Shown one piece after another: positions 24,165 to 32,515 of a stretch of 36,071 nt of DNA. The position numbers and the translations under genes were made by a program. Each line of letters opens with the position of its first letter. Position 1 is the stretch's first letter. Below the pieces are notes generated by a model, which saw only the letters and a program-made list of their open reading frames with translations, had not been told where the DNA came from and did no database searches. This DNA is from Pseudolabrys sp. (GTDB taxonomy: Bacteria; Pseudomonadota; Alphaproteobacteria; Rhizobiales; Xanthobacteraceae): assembly GCA_025929185.1 (NCBI GenBank), contig JAICMO010000013.1:1-36071 (forward strand). Direction: 5' to 3'.

Positions 24165-26144
24165 TTACATCCCATATGGAACGACGCAGCTGTTGGCGTT
24201 CTTCAAATTGCGATAGCGTGCCAGCGCCCACAGCGGGAAGAATTTTCGGTAGCCGTGATAGCGCAGATAGAACACGCGCGGAAAGCCCGTCGCGGTGAAC
24301 CGCTCCTCGCGCCAGAGGCCGTCCGCTCCCTGCGCGGCGGTCAAAAATTGAATGCCACGGGCAACAGCGGGATGGTCGACCTCGCCCGCCGCCATCAAGC
24401 CCAACAGCGCCCATGAGGTCTGCGAGGCGGTGCTCGGGGCAGGCTCATGGCCACGGTAATCGAGCTTGTAGCTCGTACCGTCTTCACCCCAGCCGCCGTC
24501 CGAATTTTGAATCGAGACGAGCCAGGCCACTGCTTTGCGGATTTCCGGCGCATCGCGCGGGAGGCCGGCTGCGTTAAGCGCACACAGCGCCGACCAGGTG
24601 CCGTAGATGTAGTTCACGGCCCAGCGGCCATACCAGCTTCCGTCAGGCAATTGGGTGCGGCGCAAGTAATCGAGGCCGCGCGTGATGGCCTCATGGCACC
24701 CGGGCGCGTCGCCGAGTTGCGCCAGCATCGAAACGCAACGGGCGGCGACATCCTCGGTGGGCGGATCGATGAGGGCGCCGTGATCGGCAAACGGGATGTT
24801 GTTGAGATAATCGTAAATATTGTCGACGTCGAAAGCTGCCCAGCCTCCATTGCTGCTTTGCAGCCCGCTCACCCACTCTACACCGCGGTCGATCGCTAGA
24901 TCGAAGGTGTGGTCCGCGCCGGCTCTGCGCGCGCGATCCATCGCCATCACGACCACGGCCGTATCGTCGAGGTCCGGGTAATGCGGATTGGCGTATTGGA
25001 AAGCCCAACCGCCCGGCCGCACGTCGGGCCGCCGCGCAATCCAGTCGCCGCGCACATCGAGCACCTGGCGCGGCAGCAGCCATTCAAGAGCGGCTTGCGC
25101 CGCGGCACGCGCCGGCTCACTTCCCGCTTCCATCATCGCGTGGCAGGCAAGCGCCGTATCCCAGATCGGCGACACGCAGGGCTGGCAATAGGCTTCGTCC
25201 TTGCCGAGGATCAGCAGTCGCTCGACCGAATGCCGCGCGATCGCGGCATAGGCCTGATTCTCCGGCCCGCCGAGCACGTCGAACATCATCGTGGCGTTCG
25301 CCATGGCGGGAAAAATGGCGCCGAGGCCGTCCTGGCCGTTCAATCGCTCAATGACGAAAGCTCGAGCCTTCTCGATTGCCTTGTTGCGAAGTTGGATCGG
25401 AAATAGCCGCACGGCAGGCCGCAGCACAGCATCGACGGCACGGAAGAATAGAAACCAGCGCCACGTTTGATGCGGTGCTTTCGCTGCCGGGCCGATGTTC
25501 TTGGGCGGCGTGAGAAAGAGTTCGTCGATTGTCACGCCACGCGGATTTTTCGCCGTCGGCTTCAGCGCCTGCAATACCAGCAGCGGGACCAGCACGGTCC
25601 GCGCCCAGTACGAGACTTTGGAGAGGTGGAACGGAAACCAGCGCGGCAGCAGAACGATCTCAACCGGCATTTCGGGAACGCTGCGCCAGTCTAGGATGCC
25701 GTAGAGCGACAGCAGAATGCGCGTAAACACATTGCAGTGCACGGCGCCGCCGCGCCACAGAATCGCCTCGCGCGCGCGCCGCATATGCGGAGCATCCGGA
25801 TCGTCGCCGATCATCTTGAGAGCAAAATAAGCCTTGACACTCGCGCTCATGTCGAAGTCGCCGTCGTGAAAGAGCGGCCATCCTCCGTGCCCGCCCTGGA
25901 CGCGGCGGAGATAAGCGGCAATCTTTCGCTCGAGCGGCGAGTCAACGGGCTCGCCGCGATAGTGGCGGAGCAGCACGTATTCAGCCGGAATGGTCGCGTC
26001 CGCCTCAAGCTCGAACACCCAGTGCCCATCCGCTTGCCGGCATGCGAGCAGCGCACGCGTAGCGGCATCCACCGCGCGGTTCACGTCGAGGGCTTCGTCA
26101 GGCCGCGTCGCGTCGCGCGCGGGAACGGCAACTTGCGAACTCAT
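24165..26144 (-). CDS. shc: Squalene-hopene cyclase (HpnF)
   Basis: 659-residue monotopic membrane cyclase that converts squalene to hopene and diplopterol in one proton-started cascade. The acid motif DXDD is Asp391-Leu-Asp-Asp394 in HYPDLDDTAV. QW repeats are seen as QSSNGGW, QLPDGSW, QNSDGGW and QGADGLW, and the C-terminal TGFPRVFYLRYHGYRKFFPLWAL is diagnostic. Length is normal for bacterial enzymes. ATG 26144 overlaps the hpnE stop by four bases (ATGA). It is the last gene of hpnB-C-D-E-shc and converges on the Spy-like gene. hpnG, often next to shc in related genomes, is not here. Confidence 0.98.
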   Translation of the reverse strand: MSSQVAVPARDATRPDEALDVNRAVDAATRALLACRQADGHWVFELEADATIPAEYVLLRHYRGEPVDSPLERKIAAYLRRVQGGHGGWPLFHDGDFDMSASVKAYFALKMIGDDPDAPHMRRAREAILWRGGAVHCNVFTRILLSLYGILDWRSVPEMPVEIVLLPRWFPFHLSKVSYWARTVLVPLLVLQALKPTAKNPRGVTIDELFLTPPKNIGPAAKAPHQTWRWFLFFRAVDAVLRPAVRLFPIQLRNKAIEKARAFVIERLNGQDGLGAIFPAMANATMMFDVLGGPENQAYAAIARHSVERLLILGKDEAYCQPCVSPIWDTALACHAMMEAGSEPARAAAQAALEWLLPRQVLDVRGDWIARRPDVRPGGWAFQYANPHYPDLDDTAVVVMAMDRARRAGADHTFDLAIDRGVEWVSGLQSSNGGWAAFDVDNIYDYLNNIPFADHGALIDPPTEDVAARCVSMLAQLGDAPGCHEAITRGLDYLRRTQLPDGSWYGRWAVNYIYGTWSALCALNAAGLPRDAPEIRKAVAWLVSIQNSDGGWGEDGTSYKLDYRGHEPAPSTASQTSWALLGLMAAGEVDHPAVARGIQFLTAAQGADGLWREERFTATGFPRVFYLRYHGYRKFFPLWALARYRNLKNANSCVVPYGM

Positions 26145-27412
26145 GCGGCGATCCGCGCGCCTTCGCTAATGAGATCGGCGGCGCGATTTCCGGAACGGAT
26201 GGCGCTTTCGAGCGTCGCCGGCAGGCCGGTCGCCGTCCAATCGCCGGCAAGAAACAGATTGCTCCAGTGCGTTTCCGCTGCCGGCCGCTTGGCGTTCTGT
26301 TCGGGTGTCGCCGCAAAGGTCGCGCGCCGCTCGCGCACGATCTGCCACGGCGGAAGCTTATCCGGCAGGCCCAACACCTTTGCGACCTCTTTCCAGATGG
26401 TCTGCGCGACCTCGTCCCGCGGCATATTGAACATATGAGCCGCATCGCTGATCGTTACCGAAATACGCCCGGGAAACGCAAACAGCCATTCGCTCGTGCC
26501 GTTGATGATGCCGGTCATCGAGGGGAAATCTGCAGGTGGATCGGCGCGGAAATGGACGTTCAAGATACCCCGAAATACCGACGGAGTTTGTAGGCCGGGC
26601 ATGAGTCCCGAGGCCGCATAGGCCGGAACCGCCAAAATGACGTTGTCGCTTGCGCCGAGAGCGATGTTTTCGTCGCCGAAATCGAGCTGCACGACGCGAC
26701 CGTTGCCGAAGCGCAGCGCGCGCAACTCGTGTTGCAGCCGAATTTGCACGCCTCGCTCTTGCAAGAATGTGATCGCAGGATCGACGAAAACCGTGCCGAT
26801 TCCCTCGCGCGCGAGCAAGGGCCGGCACGCGGCGCCGCCTTTCGCAAGCGTCTCCCGCACGAGCGCGCCGGCGAGCTTGGCCGAACCGTTCGGCGGCTCG
26901 ACGTTGAGAGCGGCGAGGAAGAATGGTGCAATCAGCCGTTCGTAAAGCGGACCTTTGCAGTTCATCACTTCGGCAAGGGGCTTGTCGTCCAAGGTCCAGA
27001 CGAGCCGCGCCAGCGGCAGGTAATCGGCGACCCGCGTCTGCGGCACGCGACGTTTCCTGTCGAAGATCCACCAGGGAAACACGCTGTCGTTGAACCGAAC
27101 GGTCCAGCGGGCGTTTGTCGCCATGTCGACGAAGGGAAATTCCGCAACGTCTGGGCCGTCCAACCCGCCTATCCCGCCGATCGCTTTCGCGTAAGCAAGG
27201 GCGGCGTGGTTGCCCGAAAGCACGAGATGGGTGCCGTTGTCGATGACCATTCCGGCGGTTTGATCGTAATACGAGCGGCAGCGGCCGCCGGGTTGCATCG
27301 TCGCCTCGTGAATGACAACGGCGCGTCCGCTGCCGGCAAGCCGAACCGCGGCGGCGAGCCCCGCAAGCCCGGCACCGATGACGTGAACCGCACCGTTTTC
27401 AGATGAATGCAT
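26141..27412 (-). CDS. hpnE: Hydroxysqualene dehydroxylase HpnE (FAD-dependent)
   Basis: 423-residue flavoprotein of the phytoene-desaturase-like superfamily. It removes the hydroxyl of hydroxysqualene to give squalene, the third step of the HpnCDE route. The N-terminal dinucleotide fold is VHVIGAGLAGLAAAVRLAGSG (Gly13-x-Gly15-xx-Gly18), followed by EATMQPGGRCRSYYD. The C-terminal FAD-contact segment is FLAGDWTATGLPATLESAIRSGNRAAD. It overlaps hpnD by 14 bases and shc by four, so translation is coupled on both sides. Substrate and product are assigned from the family and the complete hpnC-D-E set. Confidence 0.97.
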   Translation of the reverse strand: MHSSENGAVHVIGAGLAGLAAAVRLAGSGRAVVIHEATMQPGGRCRSYYDQTAGMVIDNGTHLVLSGNHAALAYAKAIGGIGGLDGPDVAEFPFVDMATNARWTVRFNDSVFPWWIFDRKRRVPQTRVADYLPLARLVWTLDDKPLAEVMNCKGPLYERLIAPFFLAALNVEPPNGSAKLAGALVRETLAKGGAACRPLLAREGIGTVFVDPAITFLQERGVQIRLQHELRALRFGNGRVVQLDFGDENIALGASDNVILAVPAYAASGLMPGLQTPSVFRGILNVHFRADPPADFPSMTGIINGTSEWLFAFPGRISVTISDAAHMFNMPRDEVAQTIWKEVAKVLGLPDKLPPWQIVRERRATFAATPEQNAKRPAAETHWSNLFLAGDWTATGLPATLESAIRSGNRAADLISEGARIAA

Positions 27413-28247
27413 GTCGTAACGCGATCCGTAACAAATGAGATTTGCTAATGTGAATCCGGTCGCGTGGCGGCGACCAGCCGCGCGCGACCATCTCCTCGAG
27501 CATCTGGCGGTAAGCGGCCTCCATGATTCTGGGCGCGCGCGTCGCGCGTCTCGGGCAGCGCGCCAGCACTTCGTCCGCCTTCACGAAATGGCCCCGCGCG
27601 ATATCGACTATGACGTCACACGCCTTGCCAAGCGCAGGATGTGACGCGGCCTGCTTCGGATCTTTCGTGCCGATACCCGCGCCATCGAGCGCTTCTTTCG
27701 GAAGATAGAGACGCCCTGCATCGGCATCCTCGTCAATGTCGCGCAGAATATTCGTGAGTTGCAACGCCCGCCCGAGATGATGCGCAAGCAGAATGCCTTC
27801 CTCCTCATCCATCCCGAAGACCCGAACCGACAAGCGCCCGACCGCGGACGCGACGCGGTCGCAGTAGTAGTCGAGCCGTTCGAGCGCCGGCGCGCGGATA
27901 TCTTCCGCCGCATCCATTTCCATTCCCTCGATGACGGCGAGGAAATCGTCCTGTCGCAATGAAAATCGCTTGATCGCTTGCGCAAGGCCTTCAAAGCTCT
28001 CAGCTGCCCCTATGCGGTAGAGCGCATCGATGCGGGCGCGCCACTGGGCGAGCTGCTGCAGGCGGGTCGCTCGAGGCGCGCCGCCGTCGGCGATGTCATC
28101 GACGATCTTGCAGAAAGAGTAGATTTCGAACATCGCTTCCCGCTGCTCGCGCGGGAGTATCCGCATCGCGAAATAGAACGAACTGCCCCCTGCCCTCGCG
28201 GCGGACGTCGGATGTTTTTCGAGCGCCTCCTGTATCTCAGGTTTCAT
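27399..28247 (-). CDS. hpnD: Presqualene diphosphate synthase HpnD
   Basis: 282-residue trans-isoprenyl diphosphate synthase of the squalene/phytoene synthase family that joins two farnesyl diphosphates into presqualene diphosphate. The first Asp-rich motif is Asp50-Asp51-x-x-Asp54 (FCKIVDDIADGG). The second is in LTNILRDIDEDADAGRLYLP. GGSSFYFAMRILPREQREAM is the usual N-terminal helix pair. ATG 28247 is preferred; the frame is open to 28316 with no homologous residues. It overlaps the end of hpnC by 11 bases. HpnD sequences keep LYLP where HpnC has VYIP, which helps tell the two paralogues apart. Confidence 0.96.
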   Translation of the reverse strand: MKPEIQEALEKHPTSAARAGGSSFYFAMRILPREQREAMFEIYSFCKIVDDIADGGAPRATRLQQLAQWRARIDALYRIGAAESFEGLAQAIKRFSLRQDDFLAVIEGMEMDAAEDIRAPALERLDYYCDRVASAVGRLSVRVFGMDEEEGILLAHHLGRALQLTNILRDIDEDADAGRLYLPKEALDGAGIGTKDPKQAASHPALGKACDVIVDIARGHFVKADEVLARCPRRATRAPRIMEAAYRQMLEEMVARGWSPPRDRIHISKSHLLRIALRHAFI

Positions 28248-29121
28248 GCGCCCGCCTTCGGTCAAGAGGGAGGGGCGTCCGGAATGGACGGCGCAACAGG
28301 CAAAACGCGGCCGCACGCATTCCGGTTGCGAGCATGGCGCGCTTGCTCAAATGCACTGGCTCGCTCAACGGGTCACGTGTCTGCAAAATCGCAATCAGCC
28401 TTTCAGCCATGCCTTGGATCGCCGCGATTTCCGCTGCCAAACGCGAATCGTTGACCAGCGCCGGCAGCGTGTGACTCTGCCGCAACAAAACGCCGGTGCA
28501 GGCCGCGAGTTCGCTCAAGCAAGTCTTTAGAGCTGGGCTCGCGCGTGCAGCACCGAGTGCATCCACCGTCAAACCATGCGAGGAAAGCGCGTCCAGCGGG
28601 ATGTACACGCGGTCGAGTTGGCGGAAATCCTTCGCGCAATCCTGCAAATGATTGATCACTTGCAGGGCTGCGCATAGCGCGTCCGAAGCAGGCCACGTGC
28701 TGTGCGATTCAGCGTGCACATCCAGCACGAAGCGCCCGACCGGCATCGCAGAATACGTGCAATAGCCAATGAGGTCATCCCAGTCCGCGTAACGCAGCTT
28801 GGTGACGTCCTGCCTGAAGGCTCGTAACAAATCCTGCGCGTGTCGCGGCGACAGGCGACAGTCGCGCAATATCGCGCGAAGCGCGATCCCCTCAGACTCC
28901 TCGTCGCTGTCGCCAAGCAGGCTTGCTTCCAGGCGATCGAGCCTTGCCAGCTTTTCCTGCGGTGCGAGGTTTGGATGGTCGGCAATGTCGTCGGCTACAC
29001 GCACGAATTCGTAGAAAGCAAGAATGGGCGGGCGATGTTTGCGTTTGATGATCCACGACGCAACCGGAAAGTTTTCGTCGCGATGTCCTTTGCCGGATCG
29101 AAGCTCGGCGCTCGCGCTCAT
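28237..29121 (-). CDS. hpnC: Hydroxysqualene synthase HpnC
   Basis: 294-residue squalene-synthase-family enzyme that turns presqualene diphosphate into hydroxysqualene. Motifs are FYEFVRVADDIADHPN (Asp44, Asp45, Asp48) and VINHLQDCAKDFRQLDRVYIP. The stretch FRQDVTKLRYADWDDLIGYC is characteristic of HpnC. ATG 29121 overlaps the hpnB stop in an ATGA, and the frame's extension to 29259 is only the overlap with hpnB. The C-terminal part (after 260) is basic. It pairs with HpnD and HpnE for the three-step route to squalene that many bacteria use in place of a single squalene synthase. Confidence 0.95.
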   Translation of the reverse strand: MSASAELRSGKGHRDENFPVASWIIKRKHRPPILAFYEFVRVADDIADHPNLAPQEKLARLDRLEASLLGDSDEESEGIALRAILRDCRLSPRHAQDLLRAFRQDVTKLRYADWDDLIGYCTYSAMPVGRFVLDVHAESHSTWPASDALCAALQVINHLQDCAKDFRQLDRVYIPLDALSSHGLTVDALGAARASPALKTCLSELAACTGVLLRQSHTLPALVNDSRLAAEIAAIQGMAERLIAILQTRDPLSEPVHLSKRAMLATGMRAAAFCLLRRPFRTPLPLDRRRAHET

Positions 29122-30293
29122 TGCAAGCTCGGCGCGTTGACATGAACGCGTCCCTTCCAGCTGCCGCCTTGCCGTCGTGCATGCCGATAGCCCGAATCGA
29201 GCGTGTAAATCGCATAGAACAGCGCGATCGCAGGCAGCGCCACGCCCCAGAGCGGCCACAGGCGGTAGAAGCGAAGCATCGGCTGAAATGAAACCATCAT
29301 CAACAGCCAGGCCGCAATTCCAAGCCAGCGGGCAATCCCGTGAGCAAAGAACGCAAGCGCCGGCGGCGCGACAAAGACGAGCAGCATGCCGGCGATCGTC
29401 GCTGCAAGCAGCAGCGGCGAAAACTGAAGCTGTGCGTAGGCTGAACGCGAGATCATCTGCTTCACGTCGGCAAAGCTTTCATAACGACGGATACTGTGCA
29501 CGCGGTCCGTCAAGCCGAGCCAAATCGATCCGTGTGTTTTCAGCTGCCGCGCCAGCGCGCAATCGTCGATCAAGGCGTTGCGGATCGCGTCGATGCCGCC
29601 CGAATTGCGCAGCGCGTCGGCGCAGACCAGCATGCAGCCGCCCGCGGCGGCAGCCGTTGAGGAGTGGCGCTGCCCAACCCAGGCGAACGGAAAAAGCATC
29701 TGGAAAAAATAGACGAAGGCCGGCACATGGCTGCGCTCGGCGAGGCTGACGCAGTGCAGCTTCGCCATCAGTGAAGTCAGCGCGAATTTGCCGGCCGATG
29801 CGCGCGCAACCAGCGCAGAAACCGAATCGGGCGCGTGGACGATATCGGCGTCGGTAAGCAACAGATATTCCGGTTTGAATTTTTCCTCGGCAACGGCCAC
29901 CCCATGCCTGAGCGCCCAGAGCTTTCCCGTCCAGCCGGATGGCAAACTGCTGCTCGCAACAATCGCAAACGCGCGGTCCGGCCGCACAGCGGCGCCGGCC
30001 TCCCGCGCGATCGCAGCCGTGCCATCGCTGCTCTCGTCATCGACGAGCACAATCGAGAACGCTCCACGGTAATCCTGGCGCAGAAGGGAGCCGAGGCTCG
30101 CACCGATGCAATCGGCCTCGTTGCGCGCAGGAATAACCGCCGCCACGCTAGGCCACTGGTCCGGTGCCGCTACTACCTCCTGACGATCCCTCACGGAGCA
30201 CAGCCAAAAGCTGCCCCGCGCACAGAGCAAATAAATCCAGATCGCCAAAACGATTCCTGAAAGCACGACCAGCATGAATGGCAGACGTATCAC
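29118..30293 (-). CDS. hpnB: Hopene-associated glycosyltransferase HpnB
   Basis: 391-residue membrane glycosyltransferase of family 2 type. The N-terminal helix is FMLVVLSGIVLAIWIYLL. The GT-A domain has VAAVIPARNEADCIGASL, LVDDESSDGT and the DxD-like LLTDADIVHAPDS, then GGCMLVCADALRNSGGID and DDCALARQLK. Three or four C-terminal helices start at about 295. HpnB is found in hopanoid loci, but its acceptor is not firmly established. It is the first gene of the minus-strand operon and overlaps hpnC by four bases. The start is probably GTG 30293 with a GGGGG stretch close by; ATG 30275 is an alternative. No clear promoter was found upstream. Confidence 0.94.
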   Translation of the reverse strand: MIRLPFMLVVLSGIVLAIWIYLLCARGSFWLCSVRDRQEVVAAPDQWPSVAAVIPARNEADCIGASLGSLLRQDYRGAFSIVLVDDESSDGTAAIAREAGAAVRPDRAFAIVASSSLPSGWTGKLWALRHGVAVAEEKFKPEYLLLTDADIVHAPDSVSALVARASAGKFALTSLMAKLHCVSLAERSHVPAFVYFFQMLFPFAWVGQRHSSTAAAAGGCMLVCADALRNSGGIDAIRNALIDDCALARQLKTHGSIWLGLTDRVHSIRRYESFADVKQMISRSAYAQLQFSPLLLAATIAGMLLVFVAPPALAFFAHGIARWLGIAAWLLMMVSFQPMLRFYRLWPLWGVALPAIALFYAIYTLDSGYRHARRQGGSWKGRVHVNAPSLQ

Positions 30294-30666
30294 CGCCCCC
30301 TATGGCCCATACAACAATCCTTGGCAGTTTAATTGGTTCACGGCGGTCTGGAACTACAAGAGACGTGACGTCCCTGGGGTGAGGAATTGGTCGTGAATCC
30401 AGTAGCTTAGTCGGCACGGAAACAGAGACAGCGTTTTGGCGCGCGAAGTCGTAGCGGGCGAACTTCGTAAAAGGGCTCTGCTGCTCCACAAAGGGTGCGT
30501 TCGATTAAAAGCGCCGCCGCTTCCAGGCACCCTCGCCCCGGCAACCTCGCGCAACCTTATGCGTTTTCGTTCCATCTTACCGTCGCTCCATTTTGTCGCA
30601 GACGGCTTCCGGTCGTCCGCGCGTTTAATGTTCACGGCGCTCGTGGGGCAACACGAAGGACATGCA
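30294..30666. other. Divergent intergenic region, hpnB / second Spy-like gene
   Basis: 373 bases without a supported gene. An open frame continues upstream of the Spy-like start to 30436, but ATG 30667 with its ribosome-binding site explains the protein. The only regulatory site recognised is the EcfG-like element at 30541-30565, pointing to the Spy-like gene. Nothing recognisable was found for hpnB. Confidence 0.6.
30541..30565 (+). promoter_or_regulatory. EcfG-like promoter of the second Spy-like gene
   Basis: GCAAC (30541-30545) is followed after 16 bases by CGTT (30562-30565). The -35 differs from GGAAC by one base, and the -10 is exact. It lies about 100 bases before ATG 30667. Support comes mainly from the exact promoter of the paralogue at 22958. 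Confidence 0.45.
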
Positions 30667-32400
30667 ATGACGCGAGCTGTAACCTGTTTCACTGCGGCAC
30701 TCGCGCTAGCCGCGTTCTCAACACTCACCGCAAACGCTCAAAATCCACACGGGCGGCAGGCTGCTCCCGCGCACCCTGCGGCTCATTCAGCGCCACGTCC
30801 CGCGGTGCATGCAGCGCCGCGCCCTGCAATGCATGCAGCGCCTCGAATGGCGCCGCGCGCCGCGCCGCACATGACACATATTGCGCGGCCGTCCGCTCCT
30901 CACATTCGGGCGACCCCGCAAGTCCGCTCGATGTCGCATATGACCCGGCACAATGCCGCGCCGCGGGTGACGCGCCATGTGGCACGGCCGCAACGTTCCG
31001 CGCCCCACGTCGTGAATCGGAGCGTCAAAGAGCGTACTCGAGCGGCGACGCGGCCCAACGTCCAGCACGCGACGACGCGGAACGAACGCCGCATCGAGCG
31101 CGCGCAGCAAAGGCAGGAGCGGCGCAACGCCTCGACGGCGGTGCGAGAGCAGCGCAATCGCGAACGCAATAACGCAAACGCAAACGTGCGGACGAATGCG
31201 CGTACGCCGGCGACCGCCGCGCAACCGAATGCAACGAAAACAAATCGCGCCGCCTCGCGAGATAATGCGAGGGAGCAGCGGCGGCTTGCCCGACGCGAGC
31301 AGCGTTTGAACGGCGGAGGCCGCCTGACGCCGCAAACGGCGCGGCAAGGCCGCTTCGCGGCGCGTTTCGCCGCCGCTCGTGCCGATCGTCGCGATCGCCA
31401 CCATCGACGCTTTGAAGCTGTCGCAGCGCGCAGAGCTTGGCGCCATGGGCATCGCGCCGTGTTCGTCGGGTGGTACGGTCCAGTATTCTGGCCCTACGCG
31501 TATTCGGATATCTTCGACTACACGTTCTGGCCTTACGGCTATGACGACGGCTACTGGGCCTACGCTTACGACGACCTGTTCGACGGCGTGTTCTGGGGCG
31601 AGAGCGGTCCGCCGGAAGCCTACGCTTACGCTGCGCCCGCTGCCGGCGTTTCACCGAGCGGCAGTGGCACGGCCGTCGCGCGTACGAGCAGCGCCGGCGT
31701 GCGCCAGCTTTGCAATGATCCGGGCAGCGGCGTCACCGCGTGGCCTTTTGCCGAGATCAGCAAGGCGGTTGCGCCCACATCCGATCAGCAGGCCTTGCTC
31801 GATGACCTGAAGACCGCCGCGCAAAAAGCCGCCGACGTGTTCAAGGCCTCCTGCCCGTCCGCCAACGCCTATCCACGCACGCCGCCCGGGCGCTTGCGTG
31901 CGATGATGGCGCGATTGTTGGCGACGTTGCAGGCCGTGCAGACCGTACGCCCGCCGCTGGAGAAGTTCTACGACTCGCTCAGCGATGAGCAGAAGGCGCG
32001 CTTCAACGACATCGGCCCGAAGCAGAACGGTAACGGCGATCAGGCCGAACAGGCGCAGGCGTCCGCTTCCGACTGCAAGCAGGCCAAGCCCGGCTTGAGC
32101 AATCTGCCGATCGACAAGATCGAGCAGGTGGTAAAGCCCACAGACGCGCAGGAGGACAGCTTGTCCAACCTGGAAGACGCGACCGGCAAGGCCGTCACCA
32201 TTCTGCAAGCCGCCTGCCCTGACGAAACGCCACTCACGCCGATCGGCCGACTCGAAGCGATGCAGAAGCGCCTGCAGGCGATGATCGACGCGGCCAAGAC
32301 CGTCGAAGGGCCGCTGGACGACTTCTACGCCTCACTTAGCGACGAGCAGAAGGCTCACTTTAACAAGCTCGGCCGCGAAGTCGCCCAGAACAGCGACTGA
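30667..32400 (+). CDS. Large exported Spy/LTXXQ-like protein with basic low-complexity region
   Basis: 577 residues; ATG 30667 has GAAGGA six bases upstream. After the signal peptide (ALALAAFSTLTANA-Q) comes a long Ala/Pro/His/Arg/Met-rich region (about 26-120). A highly basic Arg/Asn/Gln stretch follows (120-262), then an aromatic Trp/Tyr/Asp segment (265-322) with FWPYAYSDIFDYTFWPYGY. Two repeats of about 100 residues end the protein (349-450 and 470-570). Cysteines are exactly 47 apart in each (349/396 and 470/517), and each repeat closes with FYxSLSDEQKAxF. It is a longer paralogue of the product of 23035-24159. The basic region could bind nucleic acid, polyphosphate or lipopolysaccharide, which is a guess. 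A strong hairpin follows. Confidence 0.87.
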   Translation: MTRAVTCFTAALALAAFSTLTANAQNPHGRQAAPAHPAAHSAPRPAVHAAPRPAMHAAPRMAPRAAPHMTHIARPSAPHIRATPQVRSMSHMTRHNAAPRVTRHVARPQRSAPHVVNRSVKERTRAATRPNVQHATTRNERRIERAQQRQERRNASTAVREQRNRERNNANANVRTNARTPATAAQPNATKTNRAASRDNAREQRRLARREQRLNGGGRLTPQTARQGRFAARFAAARADRRDRHHRRFEAVAARRAWRHGHRAVFVGWYGPVFWPYAYSDIFDYTFWPYGYDDGYWAYAYDDLFDGVFWGESGPPEAYAYAAPAAGVSPSGSGTAVARTSSAGVRQLCNDPGSGVTAWPFAEISKAVAPTSDQQALLDDLKTAAQKAADVFKASCPSANAYPRTPPGRLRAMMARLLATLQAVQTVRPPLEKFYDSLSDEQKARFNDIGPKQNGNGDQAEQAQASASDCKQAKPGLSNLPIDKIEQVVKPTDAQEDSLSNLEDATGKAVTILQAACPDETPLTPIGRLEAMQKRLQAMIDAAKTVEGPLDDFYASLSDEQKAHFNKLGREVAQNSD

Positions 32401-32419
32401 TCGAGTGCAACGCTGAATC

Positions 32420-32456
32420 CGTCCGCCGCGCGAGGCCGTTGCCAGCGCGGCGGACG
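32420..32456 (+). terminator. Hairpin after the second Spy-like gene
   Basis: A perfect 12-bp stem (CGTCCGCCGCGC, 32420-32431, with its complement at 32445-32456) and a 13-base loop, 20 bases after the stop. No T-run follows, so it is a terminator-like or 3'-stabilising structure. Confidence 0.55.
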
Positions 32457-32515
32457 CGCGTATAAGGGCAAGATGTTGGATTGAGTCGCCGTGAGGCACC
32501 CTCCGCCTGCCGTCC

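Noticed and set aside
23164-24414. Minus-strand open frame of 416 codons
   Set aside because: It is antisense to the Spy-like gene and overlaps the end of shc out of frame. The paralogue at 30667 confirms the plus-strand reading.
30736-31450. Low-complexity Ala/His/Arg-rich stretch as an assembly artefact or a tandem repeat
   Set aside because: The repeat units are imperfect, the frame stays open into well-conserved C-terminal repeats, and basic low-complexity regions are known in such exported rhizobial proteins.
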